Shown piece after piece: positions 52,065-61,218 of a stretch of DNA of 64,000 nucleotides. A program made the translations under genes and the position numbers. The first letter of the stretch is position 1, and each line of letters begins with the position of its first letter. The notes under the pieces are model-generated. The model made no database searches and was not told where the DNA came from. It was given only the letters and a program-made list of their open reading frames with translations. Source of the stretch: Verrucomicrobiales bacterium (GTDB lineage: Bacteria > Verrucomicrobiota > Verrucomicrobiia > Limisphaerales > UBA11320); contig JAEUHE010000133.1 of assembly GCA_016793885.1 (NCBI GenBank), positions 1-64,000 of the forward strand, written 5' to 3'.

Positions 52065-52520
52065 GAGTTATGAGTTATGAGTTATGAGTTGGAGTGAGTT
52101 ATGAGTTCGAAACAACCCCAAAGTTACCGTGAGTTGATCAGTTGGCAGAAAGGGATGCTGCTCGCGAAGTTGATTTATCGCCTAACCGCCGGATTTCCAA
52201 ATGAGGAGAAGTTTGGCCTGATTTCCCAGATGCGTCGGGCCGCTGTATCCGTTCCATCAAATCTTGCGGAAGGACAGGCTCGAAGAACCACGGGTGAATT
52301 TGTTCAGTTCATTTCCCACGCCGAGGGATCAGTCGCAGAGCTCGACACGCAACTAATCCTGAGCGTTGAACTCGGCTTTTGCTCAGCCCTGGAATCCGAC
52401 GAAGTCAGCCGACTGATTCAAGAGCTCCGCAAAATGCTCAACGCCCTCCGCCTATCCGTAACTGATAACTCATAACTCACAACTCATAACTCGTAACTCG
52501 TAACTCGTAACTCGTAACTT
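52065..52520. repeat. Inverted heptamer arms around four-helix gene 2
   Basis: Left arm: GAGTTAT units (about 52065-52107); the start codon of the enclosed gene lies within the last unit. Right arm: about eight AACTCAT/AACTCGT units (52460-52520); these also supply the last codons and the stop of the gene. So both ends of the coding sequence are made of heptamers. Confidence 0.8.
52101..52475 (+). CDS. Four-helix-bundle protein (23S rRNA IVP type), copy 2
   Basis: Protein of 124 residues of the same family as the gene at 50958 but clearly divergent. Motifs: YRELISWQKGMLLAKLIYRL, FGLISQMRRAAVSVPSNLAE with GQARRTTGEFVQF, and SVAELDTQLILSVELGFCSA. The first residues (MSS) and last residues (VTDNS) are encoded by the flanking heptamer units. 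It sits between the two ATPase genes in the direction of the operon. Nothing suggests a role in transport itself; insertion as a selfish or regulatory cassette is more likely. Confidence 0.87.
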   Translation: MSSKQPQSYRELISWQKGMLLAKLIYRLTAGFPNEEKFGLISQMRRAAVSVPSNLAEGQARRTTGEFVQFISHAEGSVAELDTQLILSVELGFCSALESDEVSRLIQELRKMLNALRLSVTDNS

Positions 52521-52534
52521 ATCACTGTTCCCCC

Positions 52535-53197
52535 ATGCTTCACCTTCGCAACATTGAAAAGAGTTTCCCCACGCGGCCCAGCCCGACCTACGTGCTGCGC
52601 CAGATCAATCTCGATATCGCCGAGGGCGAGTTCATCACGATCATGGGTCCGAGCGGCGCGGGCAAATCGACGCTGCTGAGCGTGATTGGGCTGTACGATC
52701 ACTCTTGGCAGGGTGAATATCTTTTCGCCGGCCAGGCGGTCCATACCCTGAAAGCCAAGGAACGCGCGTCGCTGAACAAGAAGCACGTGGGGTTCGTCTT
52801 CCAGCAGTTCCATCTGCTCGAAGATCTCACGGTGGCCGAGAACCTGGACATCCCTCTCTCTTATCGCGATGTCAAAACGTCGGAGCGCCAGGCTTTGGTG
52901 GCCGACATGCTGGACCGATTTGGCATGGTCGGAAAGAAGGATCTATTTCCCAACCAGCTTTCGGGCGGGCAGCAACAGCTGGTGGCCGTCGCGCGGGCAA
53001 TCATCGCCAAGCCCACTCTCCTGCTCGCGGATGAACCCACAGGAAATCTGCATTCCGATCAGGGACGGGAGATCATGGAGCTGTTCAAGAAACTCAACTC
53101 CTCGGGTACCACGATCATTCAGGTGACACACTCAGAATCGAACGCGGCCTATGGCAATCGCATTATCCGCCTGCGGGATGGGTGGATGGAAAAATAG
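52535..53197 (+). CDS. ABC transporter ATPase, MacB/LolD type, copy 2
   Basis: ATPase of 220 residues. Motifs: Walker [10 protein letters not shown]-loop [20 protein letters not shown], signature [15 protein letters not shown], Walker [12 protein letters not shown] and switch His in QVTHSESNA. Two departures from its neighbour are visible: the signature ends QQL instead of QQR, and the D-loop reads GNLHSDQ instead of GNLDS. It may therefore form the less active side of a heterodimer with the first ATPase, or serve different permeases. It precedes the permease array directly. Confidence 0.92.
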   Translation: MLHLRNIEKSFPTRPSPTYVLRQINLDIAEGEFITIMGPSGAGKSTLLSVIGLYDHSWQGEYLFAGQAVHTLKAKERASLNKKHVGFVFQQFHLLEDLTVAENLDIPLSYRDVKTSERQALVADMLDRFGMVGKKDLFPNQLSGGQQQLVAVARAIIAKPTLLLADEPTGNLHSDQGREIMELFKKLNSSGTTIIQVTHSESNAAYGNRIIRLRDGWMEK

Positions 53198-53433
53198 TGA
53201 TGAGTGATGAGTGATGAGTGATGAGTGATGAGTGATGAGTTTATGAACTTTATCGAAGCGAAGAAGTCGGCCAGCTGCCGTGACCTGATCGAAGAATCAT
53301 GCCGCATGATCAAAGCCTAGAGCCAATTGCGCAGAAGTGACCAGTGGGGAGTGACGAGTGGCGAGCAAAACATTCGCCCGAAGCTGCGTGGCCCATCACT
53401 TGTCACTCGTCACTCATCACTCATCACTTTCCC
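53198..53433. repeat. Heptamer arrays before the first permease
   Basis: Left arm: about six TGATGAG units (53198-53240) beginning at the ATPase stop. A degenerate AGTGACC/AGTGGGG/AGTGACG series lies at 53334-53364. Right arm: CACTCGT/CACTCAT units (53399-53430), ending three bases before the permease ATG. The core holds a short open frame at 53243-53320 that looks like a decayed four-helix gene. Confidence 0.75.
53243..53320 (+). pseudogene. Possible 3' remnant of a four-helix-bundle gene
   Basis: A 25-codon frame starting in the heptamer arm: MNFIEAKKSASCRDLIEESC followed by RMIKA and TAG. The phrase LIEESCRMIKA recalls the last helix of four-helix-bundle proteins (compare LLKETDELLAMTVASIK at the gene ending 51326). 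The match is short, so this is tentative. Confidence 0.35.
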
Positions 53434-55866
53434 ATGAAATTCGCCCTCCGCCAACTTTTGAAGAACCCCGGCTTCACCGCCGTGGCGGTGCTCACGCTTG
53501 CGTTGGGGATCGGCGCCAACACCGCCATCTTCAGCGTGGTCAATGCCGTGCTGCTCAGGCCGTTGCCCTATTCCGAACCCGATCAGTTGGTGCAGTTGCG
53601 CGCGAGTTGGTCGGGGAAACCCAGCACCGACGTTGGCAGCGCCATGGTTCTCGCCATCAAGGACCAGAGCCGATCGCTGACACGCATCGCCGCCTACAGC
53701 GGTGGCGAGATGACGCTCACCGGGACTGGATCGGCGGAGCAGTTGGTGGCGGGCGCAGTAACGGCGGACTTCTTTCCGTTGCTCGGCGTTCAGCCAGCGC
53801 TGGGACGCAACTTCACCGCGGAGGAGGACACTCCAAATGGGCCAAAGGCGGTCATTCTGGGACACGGACTCTGGCGGAGCCGATTCGGCGGCGACGCAAG
53901 CCTGTTGGGCCGGACCGTGACGTTGAATGAGCAGAGCTACACCGTGGTCGGCATTCTTCCATCGCACTTTCAATACCCCGAACCATTTCAACTCTGGGTG
54001 CCGATGGCGCTCAGTGACACAGGGGGCACATTCGTGAAACACGGTGAAGGCATGATGCTGCTGAGATCCATTGCGAGGTTGAAGCCCGGTGTGACTCTGA
54101 TGCAGGCCGAAACGGAATTGCAGACGATTGCCCAGCGGGTTCAGCCGGCCCAATCCCGCGAGACGAAACCCGTCGGCGGGCGGCCCGTCAGCGGCCTGAC
54201 TTTGGTCGGCCTGCACGAGCAGGTCGTCGGGGACGTCAAGGGGGGGTTGCTGGTGTTGCTGGGCGCGGTAGCCCTCGTTCTGCTCATTGCTTGCGCCAAT
54301 GTCGCCAACCTGTTGCTCGCGCGTGCCGCCGGGAGGCAGCGAGAGATGGCCGTGCGGGCCGCCCTCGGGGCCGGAAAGATGCGGATTGCCCGCCAACTGC
54401 TGGCCGAAAGCATGCTGCTCTCTCTGGGCGGCGGCGGTTTGGGTTTGCTGGTAGCGTTCGGGGGCGTCCGGGCGCTCGGACAATGGAGCGGTGCAAGTTT
54501 ACCATCGATGCACGCGATTGGCATCGATGCCGGGGTGTTGGCGTTTACGCTGGGAGTCTCGGTGATCACCGGGTTGGTGTTCGGGCTTGCGCCGGTGCTT
54601 CAAGCATGGCGGACCGATGTCAACATCGCGCTCAAGGAGGAGGGCCGAGGCGACACGGGCGGCCAACGCAATCGGCTCCGGCATCTCTTTGTGGTGTCAG
54701 AATTGGCGCTGGCTTTGATACTGCTCATCGGCGCCGGACTGTTGATGAAAAGCTTTTCGCGGCTCACGGACGTTAACCCCGGATTTCGGACCGATGACGT
54801 GCTGACGTTTCAGGTGGCTTTGACGGAGGAAAAGCTACCGGCCCAGCGGGTTGCCTTCGTTCAACAAGTCCTCGAGCGACTGAGAGCTTTACCCGGTGTG
54901 CAAGCCGCCGCCGCGACGGATTCCCTCCCGCTCACTCCCTTTTCGCGCATTACACTGCCTGAGATCGAGGGTCGCCCCCCGATCGATGTGGTCAAACTGA
55001 AACGGGGCGAGCTGAAGGTGAGGCCTATATCACGGCCGACGGTCACATCCGACTACTTCAGCGCGATGGGTATTCCGTTGAAGAGTGGACGCACGTTCAC
55101 CTCGCAGGACGCGCGGCCGTCGGCGGGGGTGGTCATCATCAACGAGTCGTTTGAGAGACATCACTTTCCTGGCGAGAGCGCGATCGGCAAACGCATACGA
55201 CTCCTCGGGTCAAGAACGGGCCCGCAATGGCAAACCGTGGTGGGGGTGGTGAGCGATGTCCGGCAGAGCGGATTGGCGGGCGACGTGAGGATGGAAGTGT
55301 ACACCCCGGTCCTGGACGAAATCGAAAGCTCCTTGAGCTTCGCCCTTCGCACCGCAGGCGACCCGACCCAACTCCTCTCGGCGGTGCGCGGAGTCCTGGC
55401 GGCAGTGGAACCGAACCAACCGCTCCACAACCTGATGACGATGGAGCAACGGCTGGCGAATACCACGACCTCTCGTCGAATGAACATGGCCTTGTTGGGG
55501 AGCTTTGCGGCAGTGGCGTTGCTGCTTGCCGTCGTGGGCATCTACGGCGTCATGTCGTACTCGGTAACACAGCGGCGGCGCGAAATCGGTGTGCGGATGG
55601 CCCTGGGTGCTCAAAAAGGAGAGGTGTTGGGCCTCATTCTGCGCGGCGGTCTGCAGTTGGCCCTCATCGGGGTGGCCATCGGCCTGGTCGGGGCCTTTGC
55701 GCTCACCCGCTATCTGTCGAGCCTGCTCTTCGGGATTAAGCCCACCGATCCCGTCACTTTTGTGAGCGTAGCCGTGGCACTGACGGGAGTGGCCCTGCTG
55801 GCCTGCTGGCTGCCTGCCCGCCGCGCCGCGCGGGTGGATCCGATGGAGGCGTTGAGAGACAGTTAA
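53434..55866 (+). CDS. MacB/FtsX-type (ADOP) permease 1
   Basis: Permease of 810 residues from ATG 53434 ([20 protein letters not shown]), the start conserved among its four paralogues downstream. Layout: first membrane helix (about 20-42), a long MacB_PCD periplasmic domain ([32 protein letters not shown]), an FtsX domain with three helices near 270-400 ([25 protein letters not shown] split region), a second periplasmic part, and a C-terminal FtsX domain ending [18 protein letters not shown]. Lacking a fused ATPase, it must use the separate ATPases upstream. It probably moves hydrophobic compounds, lipopeptides or lipoproteins towards the TolC duct; substrate unknown. Confidence 0.92.
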   Translation: MKFALRQLLKNPGFTAVAVLTLALGIGANTAIFSVVNAVLLRPLPYSEPDQLVQLRASWSGKPSTDVGSAMVLAIKDQSRSLTRIAAYSGGEMTLTGTGSAEQLVAGAVTADFFPLLGVQPALGRNFTAEEDTPNGPKAVILGHGLWRSRFGGDASLLGRTVTLNEQSYTVVGILPSHFQYPEPFQLWVPMALSDTGGTFVKHGEGMMLLRSIARLKPGVTLMQAETELQTIAQRVQPAQSRETKPVGGRPVSGLTLVGLHEQVVGDVKGGLLVLLGAVALVLLIACANVANLLLARAAGRQREMAVRAALGAGKMRIARQLLAESMLLSLGGGGLGLLVAFGGVRALGQWSGASLPSMHAIGIDAGVLAFTLGVSVITGLVFGLAPVLQAWRTDVNIALKEEGRGDTGGQRNRLRHLFVVSELALALILLIGAGLLMKSFSRLTDVNPGFRTDDVLTFQVALTEEKLPAQRVAFVQQVLERLRALPGVQAAAATDSLPLTPFSRITLPEIEGRPPIDVVKLKRGELKVRPISRPTVTSDYFSAMGIPLKSGRTFTSQDARPSAGVVIINESFERHHFPGESAIGKRIRLLGSRTGPQWQTVVGVVSDVRQSGLAGDVRMEVYTPVLDEIESSLSFALRTAGDPTQLLSAVRGVLAAVEPNQPLHNLMTMEQRLANTTTSRRMNMALLGSFAAVALLLAVVGIYGVMSYSVTQRRREIGVRMALGAQKGEVLGLILRGGLQLALIGVAIGLVGAFALTRYLSSLLFGIKPTDPVTFVSVAVALTGVALLACWLPARRAARVDPMEALRDS

Positions 55867-56034
55867 AAGTTATCAGTTATGAGTTATGAGTTATGAGTTA
55901 TGAGCGGGAATCACGGACAACAGCCCTACCGATATCGAGAACCAATGCAATTTATCTGCACTGCCCCGCTCCGCGCAGCGCGCGGAGTCAGGAAACGGAA
56001 CTCATAACTCATAACTTGTAACTCATAACTTCCC
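55867..56034. repeat. Conserved permease spacer, copy 1
   Basis: Left arm of GTTATGA heptamers (about 55868-55902), then a core of about 95 bp (GCGGGAATCACGGACAACAG to the hairpin), then right-arm TCATAAC units (about 56001-56030), ending just before the next ATG. The core holds a perfect hairpin CTCCGCGC-AGC-GCGCGGAG (55969-55987). It is near-identical to the spacers after permeases 2, 3 and 4. Confidence 0.85.
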
Positions 56035-58464
56035 ATGAAACTCGCCCTCCGCCAACTGCTGAAGAACCCTGGCTTCACCGCCGTGGCGGTGCTCACGCTC
56101 GCGCTCGGCATTGGTGCTAATCTCAGCATCTATGCCGTGGTGGATGCCATCCTCGTGCGTCCACTTCCTTTTCCTGACTCGGAACGCCTGGTCACGATCT
56201 ACAACACGTATCCCAAGGCGGGGGTGACGAAGGGAGAAGCCTCCGTTGCCAACTTCTATGAGCGCAGGGGGGAGATCGCAGCCATTTCACATTGGGGGCT
56301 GATGAAGGAAAGTACGGCAATCGTTGGGGAAGCGGGATCTTCCGAGCAGGAGACGACGATGCGCGTCTCGCCCGGGTTCTTCGCAACCTTGGGGGTAAAT
56401 CTGATTCTTGGGCGTGAATTTGGCGAAGAGGAAATGAACTACCAATCCGATCGGGTGGCAATTCTCACCGACTCCTACTGGCGCGAGCGCCTTCAAGGGC
56501 ATATGGGAGTGGTCGGGCGGACGATTCGAATGGATGGATCCGCCAGGACAATCGTGGGCGTGTTGCCGCCGCACTATCGGTTTCTTTCCTCCAAAGCCCG
56601 AATCATCACCCCGCTGTCCTCCGCGCCGTTGGATCGGACAGCCGCCCAACGTCACTCGAACCTCGACTACGTTCTGATCGGGAGGCTGAAGCCGGGCGTG
56701 AGCCTGGCTCAGGCGCAGGCCCAGATCGACGCGCACGATGATGCGCACATGGTGGAGTCGCCTGATGCCAAGCTGGTCGCGGATGCGGGCTTCCGCACGG
56801 TGGTGGCCGACTTGCATAGCGATCACGTGGCTTCGATTGGGCAGACACTCTGGCTGTTGCAGAGCGGAGCGCTCTTTCTCTTGCTAATCGGCGTGGTGAA
56901 TCTCGTCAACCTGCTGCTCGTTCGCGCGAGCGGACGAACCCGTGAACTGAGCATCCGACAGACCCTGGGAGCGAATCGCAACCATGTCGTGCGGCAGGTG
57001 GTGGCGGAGACCGTGTTGTTGACTCTGATCGGCGGCATCGCCGGTCTGGTGTTGGGTGCCGCGGGAATCCAGCTGCTGAGCCAGCTCGGTGTTGAACAGT
57101 TGCCCCTGGGCGCGGAGGTTTCGTTCGACGCCCGGTTGGCCTTGGTGCCGATTTTGGGTTCCGTGGTGCTGGGCATCGGCATCGCCCTGCCGATTGCCTG
57201 GTTTAACCTGCGTTGTGACTTGGCCCGAGTCCTACGGAGCGAATCCCGTGGCGGCACGGCTTCGCCTGCGGCGCAGCATCTGCGCCAGAGCTTTGTCGTC
57301 GCGCAAGTCGCTCTGGCGATGATCCTACTCACGGGGGCCGGGCTTTTCACCTTGAGCCTTAAGCGGGTCACGGAAGTCTCGCCAGGTTTCAGGGCGGAGA
57401 ATGTGCTTGCGGGACGCATCCGGCTCCCGTTCAAGGGATACCCCAGCATCCAGGCGCGGTCGAGTTTCGCGCAGCGCCTCGTCGAGGAAACGGGTCGGGT
57501 GCCCGGGGTCGCCTCCGTGGGAGTGATCGACTGCGTGCCTTTTTCCGGGGAGGGTGAAAGCACGAGCGCGATTTTTGTAGAAGGCCACGTCTTGCGCTCC
57601 GGTGAATCGTTTCGTACCCATCTCACCTATGGAGTCAGTGGCGACTATTTTCCCGCTACGGCCATTCCTTTGATCGAAGGGCGCTTCCTGGATTCATCCG
57701 ACTCCCAACGCGACGCGCTGATTTGCGTCGTCGATAAAGAATTCGCCGAACGCTATTGGCCAAACGGCACCGCTCTCGGACGGCGCCTCTTCCAAAGCGC
57801 CACGAAAGGCCCCGACACTCAGGCATACACGATTGTCGGTGTCGTAGGTACGGTCAAGGCCAGTGCACTGACTGATACTCGTGCGCTGGGCGCGGTGTAT
57901 TTTCCTTATCCCTACCGGGATGCCTCCAAGATATTCGTGGTCGCACGCACCCTTCAACGCCCGGAATCCTTCGGGAATACGCTGCGCGCCGTCGTTCGTG
58001 AGATAGATCCCGAACTGCCCGTCTATGATCTGCGGGCGATGGAAGCCCGCATTGATGGCAGCCTGGTTGCCCAGAGGTCGTCCGCGTTGTTGGCTGGAAT
58101 CTTTGCTGCGGTAGCGGCGCTGCTCGGGGGCATCGGCGTTTATGGCGTTCTGAGCTTTGCCGTGGCGCAACGTCGGCGCGAGATCGGCGTGCGCATGGCA
58201 CTGGGGGCGCTGCCGCAGGCCATTGCCCGCCACTTTCTCTCTCAGGGACTGCGCCTGCTACTCATCGGGTCAGTATTGGGACTACTGGGCAGTTGGTTCG
58301 CCGGGAGGTTGATGCAGGGCATTCTCTTCAACGTGCCTGGGATGCCCTGGTCCATCGCGGCAATCGCCCTCTGCGTGATCACCTTCGTCACACTCGTGGC
58401 CTGTTGGCTGCCCGCCCGCCGCGCCGCGCGGGTGGATCCGATGGAGGCGCTTAGAGACGGTTAA
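56035..58464 (+). CDS. MacB/FtsX-type (ADOP) permease 2
   Basis: Permease of 809 residues with the same layout as permease 1: N-terminal [20 protein letters not shown], a periplasmic MacB_PCD domain (LVTIYNTYPKAGVTKGEASV, TLGVNLILGREFGEEE), a middle FtsX unit (LLQSGALFLLLIGVVNLVNL), a second periplasmic domain and a C-terminal FtsX unit with [13 protein letters not shown], ending [16 protein letters not shown]. The interior differs strongly from its neighbours while the first 75 and last 60 nucleotides are nearly the same. The divergent periplasmic domains suggest a different substrate. It follows a heptamer-bounded spacer. Confidence 0.92.
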   Translation: MKLALRQLLKNPGFTAVAVLTLALGIGANLSIYAVVDAILVRPLPFPDSERLVTIYNTYPKAGVTKGEASVANFYERRGEIAAISHWGLMKESTAIVGEAGSSEQETTMRVSPGFFATLGVNLILGREFGEEEMNYQSDRVAILTDSYWRERLQGHMGVVGRTIRMDGSARTIVGVLPPHYRFLSSKARIITPLSSAPLDRTAAQRHSNLDYVLIGRLKPGVSLAQAQAQIDAHDDAHMVESPDAKLVADAGFRTVVADLHSDHVASIGQTLWLLQSGALFLLLIGVVNLVNLLLVRASGRTRELSIRQTLGANRNHVVRQVVAETVLLTLIGGIAGLVLGAAGIQLLSQLGVEQLPLGAEVSFDARLALVPILGSVVLGIGIALPIAWFNLRCDLARVLRSESRGGTASPAAQHLRQSFVVAQVALAMILLTGAGLFTLSLKRVTEVSPGFRAENVLAGRIRLPFKGYPSIQARSSFAQRLVEETGRVPGVASVGVIDCVPFSGEGESTSAIFVEGHVLRSGESFRTHLTYGVSGDYFPATAIPLIEGRFLDSSDSQRDALICVVDKEFAERYWPNGTALGRRLFQSATKGPDTQAYTIVGVVGTVKASALTDTRALGAVYFPYPYRDASKIFVVARTLQRPESFGNTLRAVVREIDPELPVYDLRAMEARIDGSLVAQRSSALLAGIFAAVAALLGGIGVYGVLSFAVAQRRREIGVRMALGALPQAIARHFLSQGLRLLLIGSVLGLLGSWFAGRLMQGILFNVPGMPWSIAAIALCVITFVTLVACWLPARRAARVDPMEALRDG

Positions 58465-58625
58465 AAGTTATGAGTTATGAGTTATGAGTTATGAGCGGGA
58501 ATCACGGACAACAGCCCTACCGATATCGAGAACCAATGCAATTTGTCTGCACTGCCCCGCTCCGCGCAGCGCGCGGAGCCAGCAAACTGAACTCATAACT
58601 CATAACTTGTAACTCATAACTCCCC
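58465..58625. repeat. Conserved permease spacer, copy 2
   Basis: Same order as the spacer at 55867: AGTTATG-type heptamers, the GCGGGAATCACGGACAACAG core with the CTCCGCGC-AGC-GCGCGGAG hairpin, then TCATAAC-type heptamers up to the next ATG. Only a few bases differ (for example TTTGTCTG for TTTATCTG in the core). Confidence 0.85.
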
Positions 58626-61064
58626 ATGAAACTCGCCCTCCGCCAACTGTTGAAGAACCCTGGCTTCACCGCCGTGGCCATCCTAACCCTGGCGCTGGGA
58701 ATCGGGGCGAACACGGCGCTATTCAGTGTCATCAATGCTCTCCTCATACGATCACTGCCTTATCCAGAACCGGAGCGGCTGGTGGCGGTTTGTGAAAGCA
58801 ATGCCCGACTGGGTTGGGACCGGTATGTCACTTCGCTTGGAGCCTATGCCGATTGGCGTAGCGGGAACTCGGTGTTTCAGGAGTTGGCCGGAGCGATGGT
58901 ATTAGGGCCCACGCCCATAGCCAGCTCGGATGGGAGTGACATGGTTCATGTGGCATCTGTTTCGGCAAATTTCTTCCCCCTGCTGGGGCTACAACCTTTG
59001 CTGGGTCGTCAATTCCGGCCCGAAGATGAGAGCCCCGGCTCTGGCGACGTCGTGCTCCTGAGCGAAAACTTGTGGCGCGCTCGTTTTGCGGCCGATCCCT
59101 CCATCGTGAATCAATCCGTTTTGTTGGGAGATCGCGCTTTTATCGTCGTGGGAGTGATGCCTGCCACGCTGAGACTGTTCGACCCTGCGGGAATTCAGGG
59201 CTGGGACAGTGGCTTCGCCAGGAGCGATCTTTGGCGACCGTTGCCCGTGAAGTCCGGGTTGGCGAAACAGAGAAGTTACCGGGCGTTTCTGGTGCTGGGC
59301 CGTCTGAAGGCCAATGTGGACGTCGCGCAGGCCCAGGCCGAGATGACGATCCTGGCAAAAGACCAAGCCTTGCTGTATCCGAAATCCAACGAGGGATGGG
59401 GTGTTTCAGTGGAACCGTTCAACAACCTTGTCGTGGGGCAGGTAAGGTGGCCCCTGTTACTGCTCTTCGGAGCCGTGGGACTCGTCCTGCTCACCGCGAC
59501 GGCCAACCTCGCCAACCTGGCTCTTGCGCGCGCTGTTTCCCGACAGAAGGAAGTGGCCATCAGGATGGCTCTGGGAGCCAGCCCGTTTCGGATCGCACGC
59601 CAATTTATGGGCGAGAACCTCTTGCTCGCCTGCCTGGGCGGGATTGGAGGGCTGGTCCTTGCTCAGTGGACCCTGGGTATTCTGATCGGGTTCGTCCCGG
59701 CAAGCGTGCCACGCATCGGCGAAATCTCTTTGGATGGGCGGGTGCTTGGCTTCACCCTCTTGGTTTCTCTGGCTGTCGGCAGCCTGCTTGGCCTGGCACC
59801 CATTCTTACGCTTCGGCGCCGGAATCTGAACCGGGGTCTGAATTCGGAGGGACGCGGCTCGACCGGGGGGATTCCAGGGCGCCGATTACGCACAACCCTT
59901 GTCGTGGCTCAGGTTGCCCTTGTCACCATCTTGTTATCCGGAGCCGGTCTGCTCCTGCGCAGTTTCCAACGATTGAGCGAAGTGCATCCAGGATTCAGGC
60001 CAGAACAATTGATCGCTGCTGACGTTTCGTTCAACGGCCGGAACTATATGGATGGCCTAGTTCGGATTGCGGCGGCGGAGGCCCTTCTGAACAGATTGAC
60101 CGATCTGTCCCCGAACGAAACGTTTGCCGCGGTGGACGGGCTGCCGTTGGACAGTGGACGCGCCAATATGGATATCGCGTTGACCGGCTTCGAAGGGCGA
60201 TCACCGGTTGAGAAGGATGCAAAGCGGGTTGCGGGGTTACGCCTTGTCAGTCCGACCTACTTTACAACCATGGGAATGGCAATGTCGCAGGGACGCATGT
60301 TCGAAAAGCGTGACAATACGAACGCTCCCGCCGTGGCTATAATCAATCAAACCCTGGCGCGAAGATTCTTTCCCGGTGTTGATCCGATCGGAAAGCTGAT
60401 CTCCAGTCCTGACTTCGGGTCCGAACCTTGTGAAGTCGTCGGAATCATCCAGGACATCAAACACGCAGGATTGGACGCTCCCGCACAACCCGAGGTTTAC
60501 CGTCCTCTGTTCCAGCAGTGTTTCTCGGGAATCACCATCGTTGGTCAAGGCCTAAGCGCGTCGGGCCGGATCGTGGATCGGATACGGGAGGCGATGGTAG
60601 CGGTGGACCGCAACTGCCCGGTGTATCATGTCCGCTCGCTCCATCGGCTCGTTGCGGATTCATTGGCCTCCCGGCGCTTCGCTCTGTGGCTGGCGCAGCT
60701 CTTCGCAGGTCTTTCGCTATTGTTGGCATCCGTTGGCATCTACGGGGTGCTCTCGTGTGTTGTTGAAGAGCGCACGCGGGAGTTCGGAATTCGACTCGCT
60801 GTCGGTGCTCAGCGGACTGACATTGTGGGCATGGTGTTCAGGGACGGATTTCGATCTGTTCTAGTTGGGGGAGGGTTGGGCTTGGTCGGGGCTTACGGTC
60901 TAACCCGGGTCCTGCGTAGCGTGTTGTACGAAGTAAGCCCCACCGACCCTCTTACCTTCGGCCTCAGCTGTCTGCTCGTGGTTTGCGCGGCCTTGGCCGC
61001 CGGATGGATGCCTGCACGTCGTGCCGCGCGGGTGGACCCGATGGAAGCGTTGAGAGACAGTTAA
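58626..61064 (+). CDS. MacB/FtsX-type (ADOP) permease 3
   Basis: Permease of 812 residues. N terminus [20 protein letters not shown]; periplasmic domain with [20 protein letters not shown] and [16 protein letters not shown]; middle FtsX unit [21 protein letters not shown]-terminal unit [20 protein letters not shown] and [18 protein letters not shown]. Compared with permease 1 it carries a longer first periplasmic loop ([20 protein letters not shown]) and more codon divergence at the C-terminal arginine cluster (CGTCGT instead of CGCCGC), suggesting a separate origin before assembly in this array. Likely a substrate-specific partner of the shared ATPase, adaptor and duct. Confidence 0.92.
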   Translation: MKLALRQLLKNPGFTAVAILTLALGIGANTALFSVINALLIRSLPYPEPERLVAVCESNARLGWDRYVTSLGAYADWRSGNSVFQELAGAMVLGPTPIASSDGSDMVHVASVSANFFPLLGLQPLLGRQFRPEDESPGSGDVVLLSENLWRARFAADPSIVNQSVLLGDRAFIVVGVMPATLRLFDPAGIQGWDSGFARSDLWRPLPVKSGLAKQRSYRAFLVLGRLKANVDVAQAQAEMTILAKDQALLYPKSNEGWGVSVEPFNNLVVGQVRWPLLLLFGAVGLVLLTATANLANLALARAVSRQKEVAIRMALGASPFRIARQFMGENLLLACLGGIGGLVLAQWTLGILIGFVPASVPRIGEISLDGRVLGFTLLVSLAVGSLLGLAPILTLRRRNLNRGLNSEGRGSTGGIPGRRLRTTLVVAQVALVTILLSGAGLLLRSFQRLSEVHPGFRPEQLIAADVSFNGRNYMDGLVRIAAAEALLNRLTDLSPNETFAAVDGLPLDSGRANMDIALTGFEGRSPVEKDAKRVAGLRLVSPTYFTTMGMAMSQGRMFEKRDNTNAPAVAIINQTLARRFFPGVDPIGKLISSPDFGSEPCEVVGIIQDIKHAGLDAPAQPEVYRPLFQQCFSGITIVGQGLSASGRIVDRIREAMVAVDRNCPVYHVRSLHRLVADSLASRRFALWLAQLFAGLSLLLASVGIYGVLSCVVEERTREFGIRLAVGAQRTDIVGMVFRDGFRSVLVGGGLGLVGAYGLTRVLRSVLYEVSPTDPLTFGLSCLLVVCAALAAGWMPARRAARVDPMEALRDS

Positions 61065-61218
61065 AAGTTATCAGTTATGAGTTATGAGCGGGAATCACGG
61101 ACAACAGCCCTACCGATATCGAGAACCAATGCAATTTATCTGCACTGCCCCGCTCCGCGCAGCGCGCGGAGCCAGCAAACTGAACTCATAACTCATAACT
61201 TGTAACTCATAACTCCCC
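61065..61218. repeat. Conserved permease spacer, copy 3
   Basis: Third copy of the spacer, slightly shorter because its left arm has one or two fewer GTTATGA units. Core and hairpin match copy 1; the right arm ends four bases before the next start. Confidence 0.85.

Noticed and set aside
50958-52475. Diversity-generating retroelement, suggested by avd-like four-helix proteins
   Set aside because: No reverse transcriptase and no template/variable repeat pair with adenine-specific differences were seen.
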